Assembly (NCBI GenBank): GCA_965657415.1
Contig: CBFHNZ010000011.1
Coordinates: 3,657 to 67,656 of the forward strand
Reading direction: 5' to 3'
Source: UBA8309 sp965657415
Lineage (GTDB): Bacteria; Pseudomonadota; Alphaproteobacteria; Puniceispirillales; Puniceispirillaceae
Length of the DNA: 64,000 nucleotides
Part shown: piece by piece, positions 61,770-64,000 of the stretch
Position numbering within the stretch: the stretch's first letter is position 1
Layout of the letters: every line of letters starts with the position of its first letter
Translations under genes and position numbers: made by a program
The notes under the pieces: model-generated
The model's input: only the letters and a program-made list of their open reading frames with translations
What the model was told of the DNA's origin: nothing
Databases searched by the model: none

Positions 61770-61796
61770 GGCTCTCGATTATGCTGTAATGCCGCG

Positions 61797-63002
61797 ATGA
61801 ATCTCCTTGCGTTGAAGTCCCCGCATTTCAGAAGCTATATCTTCAGCCTCCACATCGCCTTGAACGGTTTCTGGGCGCAGCGTGTCATCATCGGATGGCT
61901 GGCCTGGGTGCTGACCGACTCGCCAAGCTTTGTCGGGCTGGTGGCGTTTCTGAATTTCGTGCCGACCTTGTTTGTCAGCCCGCTGTTCGGCGTCGTTGCC
62001 GACCGGATCGATGTGCGGCGCGGCAGCATCATCAGCTATGCCTGCGCCGGCATCGCCTCCGGTATCTTTGCCTGGATCTGTCTTGCCGATGCGCTGACAC
62101 CGCCGCTTGTGGCGGGATTTTCCTTACTGACAGGGGTGATATCCTCGGCCAATCACCCCATGCGCATGTCGCTGACACCGCGGCTGGCACCGCGGGACCA
62201 GCTCTCCTCGGTGGTGGCGCTGACAGCGCTGAATTTCAACCTGTCCCGGCTGATCGGTCCGGCCGCCGGCGGCGCACTGATCCATGCCATTGGCGCCCCA
62301 CATGCGCTTGTCCTGACTGCCGCCAGCTATGGCGTACCGGTGCTGGCCCTGTATTTCATGCGGCCGCGTGACAGGTCGCGCGATGCAGCGCCGGAACCCG
62401 GCAGCTATTTCGGCGAGTTGCTGGATGGCTGGCGCTATGCGCTGCAACGCCGGCTCGTCAGATCGGCGATCATCTTTACCGGCATCGGCGCGCTTGCCGG
62501 GCGCAGCGTTCTGGAAACCCTGCCGGTGCTGGCCAATGGCGTATTCGAACAGGGACCGGCGGGGCTGGGATTCATGACGGCGGCGGCTGGCGCTGGCGCG
62601 GCTGGCGCGGCAATTTTCAAGGCAATGTCCCAGGCGCAGAAGCCTGGCGTGTTTCAGCCGCATATTCTGGCGATGGTGCTGCTGGTGCCTTTGATTGTGG
62701 CCAGCCTCAGCCGCGTTGACAGCTTTTCCGCCGCGATCGGGGCTGTGACGCTGCTCGGGGGCAGTGTGACGCTGTTGGCGATATCACTGCAGTCACTTGT
62801 CCAGATGGCGATTGATGATCATTTCCGGGGCCGCGTCATGGGGCTGTGGACCACCGTATCGATTGGCAGCGGGGCGCTTGGCGCGGTGGTCATGGGCATA
62901 CTTGTCGATCGCATCGGTGTGGCCCCGGCGCAGGCGACCATCGGCTTGGTTCTCGGCGGGTTGAGCGTGGTGATGATCCTGCGCTTCCGGCAACGTGGCT
63001 GA
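61797..63002 (+). CDS. MFS transporter (exporter-like)
   Basis: Major facilitator protein with about 12 membrane segments (401 aa). It starts MNLLALKSPHFRSYIFSLHIALNGFWAQRVIIGWLAWVLTDSPSFVGLVAFLNFVPTLFVSPLFGVVADRIDVRRG with the loop 2-3 motif GVVADRIDVRRG, and RLIGPAAGGALIHAIG in the middle. This layout resembles the enterobactin exporter/MFS-3 (EntS-like) family. The start at 61797 is chosen because an upstream extension runs into the tandem repeat. Substrate unknown. Confidence 0.87.
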   Translation: MNLLALKSPHFRSYIFSLHIALNGFWAQRVIIGWLAWVLTDSPSFVGLVAFLNFVPTLFVSPLFGVVADRIDVRRGSIISYACAGIASGIFAWICLADALTPPLVAGFSLLTGVISSANHPMRMSLTPRLAPRDQLSSVVALTALNFNLSRLIGPAAGGALIHAIGAPHALVLTAASYGVPVLALYFMRPRDRSRDAAPEPGSYFGELLDGWRYALQRRLVRSAIIFTGIGALAGRSVLETLPVLANGVFEQGPAGLGFMTAAAGAGAAGAAIFKAMSQAQKPGVFQPHILAMVLLVPLIVASLSRVDSFSAAIGAVTLLGGSVTLLAISLQSLVQMAIDDHFRGRVMGLWTTVSIGSGALGAVVMGILVDRIGVAPAQATIGLVLGGLSVVMILRFRQRG

Positions 63003-63033
63003 CAGGCGGCCCGCCCGGGGCAATCGCTGTCCA

Positions 63034-63069
63034 CCATCATCCCTAGATAGCCGCCATCATCCCTAGATA
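63034..63069. repeat. Tandem duplication of period 20 bp at a gene 3' end
   Basis: CCATCATCCCTAGATA recurs 20 bp later. The first copy (plus-strand order) contains the stop of the minus-strand spermidine-synthase-like gene at 63043-63045. Because the period is not a multiple of three, the duplication sets the last residues and the stop codon of that protein. Confidence 0.88.
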
Positions 63070-63777
63070 TACTGTCTGCACGCATTCCTCGCCCAGAAGC
63101 GGGTTGAAAAAGGTCACTTCTTCGGCGCTGGCGCTGGCAAAATGCGCCTCTAACCTCAAAAGGAATGCCTTATCGGGCGGGTCATTCGACCATAGGGCGA
63201 AAATCCCGGCCCCGGTAAGATGACGCGCCAGGCGCGCCAGACCGGCATCGCTGTACAGCGCCGCATGCGACGGGTTCAGATGGAAATCCGGGCTGTGGTC
63301 GATATCAAGGAAGATGCCATCGAACTTTCGTCCCGGACGATCCGAATCAAAGCCGGTGTCGCCAAGCGCGAGGGCAAAGAAGTCCCCCTCGATGAATCGG
63401 CAGCGGTGGCTTTCGGCAAGCGTCACGCCAAGCGGCAGGATGCCGGCCCGGTGCCATTCGATGATCGGTGACAGAAATTCGACCACCGTCAGCGACCGCA
63501 CATGATCATGCGCCAGCACGGCATCGGCCGTGTAGCCAAGCCCCAGCCCGCCAACCAGTATGTCGGGCGTTATGTCGGGTGCAGTCGCTGCCAGGCGTTG
63601 CATCGGCAGTTTCGCCAGCGCGATTTCCGATGCGGTGAACATGTCCGACATCAGATGCTCGTCATTCAGGATGACCTCGACAACATCACGGTCCAGCGCC
63701 AGCACGTGGCGGCGGCGCAGGATCAGCTCACCAAGCTGCGTCTGCCGGTAATCAAGCTCTTCAAAAAATTGTGACAT
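63043..63777 (-). CDS. Spermidine synthase-like methyltransferase-fold protein
   Basis: Class I Rossmann protein of the spermidine/spermine-synthase-like group. A short N-terminal beta-region (ELILRRRHVLALDRDVVEVILNDEHLMSDMF) precedes ILVGGLGLGYTADAVLAH, the nucleotide-binding loop, VVEFLSPIIEWH, and FDGIFLDIDHSP with the acidic active-site strand. No SpeD or SpeB is nearby, so polyamine synthesis is uncertain. About 244 aa from ATG 63777, with AGGA upstream. A longer frame to 63915 lacks support. Confidence 0.8.
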   Translation of the reverse strand: MSQFFEELDYRQTQLGELILRRRHVLALDRDVVEVILNDEHLMSDMFTASEIALAKLPMQRLAATAPDITPDILVGGLGLGYTADAVLAHDHVRSLTVVEFLSPIIEWHRAGILPLGVTLAESHRCRFIEGDFFALALGDTGFDSDRPGRKFDGIFLDIDHSPDFHLNPSHAALYSDAGLARLARHLTGAGIFALWSNDPPDKAFLLRLEAHFASASAEEVTFFNPLLGEECVQTVYLGMMAAI

Positions 63778-63892
63778 GAAGGTCCTGCCGTGAAGTCCAG
63801 CTTCAGCATTTACCACATCGCAGGATAGCGTGACAGAATTGCCGGGCAGGATTGTCATATAAATGTAGGAATACTGGATTAGTGGTGTCTGC

Positions 63893-64000
63893 ATGGAGTT
63901 GCATTCACAGACCATCCTGCGCAGCCTGATCGAGGAACGTGCGCCCTGGTTCTTCAGCCACAGCCCCGGCCCGGCAATGGCGCGGGCGATCCTGCGTCCG
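63893..64000 (+). CDS. 5' end of an unidentified gene (partial at window edge)
   Basis: An open frame from ATG 63893 runs off the window (36 codons: MELHSQTILRSLIEERAP, then WFFSHSPGPAMARAILRP). The residue pattern looks coding and faintly recalls N-termini of lysophospholipid acyltransferase-like proteins. That is a guess, and more sequence is needed for any function. Confidence 0.45.
   Translation, partial: MELHSQTILRSLIEERAPWFFSHSPGPAMARAILRP

Overview
The window looks like chromosome from a free-living, probably marine alphaproteobacterium. It is densely packed and GC-rich. It carries ABC, TRAP/TAXI and Zn transporters of alphaproteobacterial type, a Sox sulfur-oxidation cluster, a ferulate-type CoA catabolic cluster and several sulfatases. 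A SAR116/Puniceispirillales-like or other Rhodospirillales-related host would fit, but I cannot prove this without a tree. I saw no rRNA, tRNA, CRISPR array, integrase, IS element or prophage gene.

Layout. (1) 1-1.7 kb: convergent amino-sugar kinase and MurQ-like etherase (cell-wall sugar recycling). (2) 1.9-7.2 kb: aromatic-ring flavin hydroxylases (TfdB-like and MhpA-like), a beta-keto-acid cleavage enzyme and a GST, followed by a decayed MBL-fold hydrolase. (3) 7.7-14.4 kb: two FAD amine/amino-acid oxidoreductases divergent from a complete PotDABC-type ABC importer. (4) 14.5-24.2 kb: CoA metabolism. This includes an NDP-forming acyl-CoA synthetase, two enoyl-CoA hydratases, an acyl-CoA dehydrogenase, an amidohydrolase, a MarR regulator, an SDR and a divergent feruloyl-CoA-synthetase-like ligase, with a strong 27-bp palindrome in the divergent promoter. 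(5) 24.3-30.2 kb: periplasmic dienelactone hydrolase, DUF4198 protein, HupE/UreJ protein, and znuBC divergent from znuA across a clear Zur box. (6) 30.4-38.4 kb: Na/Pi symporter, a GDPD and the ugpBAEC glycerophosphodiester/G3P importer with a divergent LysR. (7) 38.4-51.7 kb: two formylglycine sulfatase-family enzymes, an alkylsulfatase, ALDH, SDR, a DUF3179 membrane protein, an AhpD-like protein, a TAXI/TRAP importer and a LysR, likely a catabolic island for sulfate (or phosphate) esters. (8) 52-61.2 kb: sox cluster, with cytochrome c and flavoprotein (soxEF) facing soxB-pseudoazurin-soxDCZY-soxS-soxR-peroxiredoxin. (9) 61.8-64 kb: MFS exporter, a spermidine-synthase-like protein and the 5' end of an unidentified gene.

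Most notable signals: the sox cluster has no soxAX in the window, and three similar dyads (AYAT-N12-ATGT) lie ahead of soxE, soxF and soxY. All three importer operons carry a strong stem-loop just after the binding-protein gene. Short 16-23 bp tandem duplications recur in intergenic gaps and across several stop codons. The sulfatase/alkylsulfatase/TRAP island is the best candidate for an undescribed catabolic pathway.
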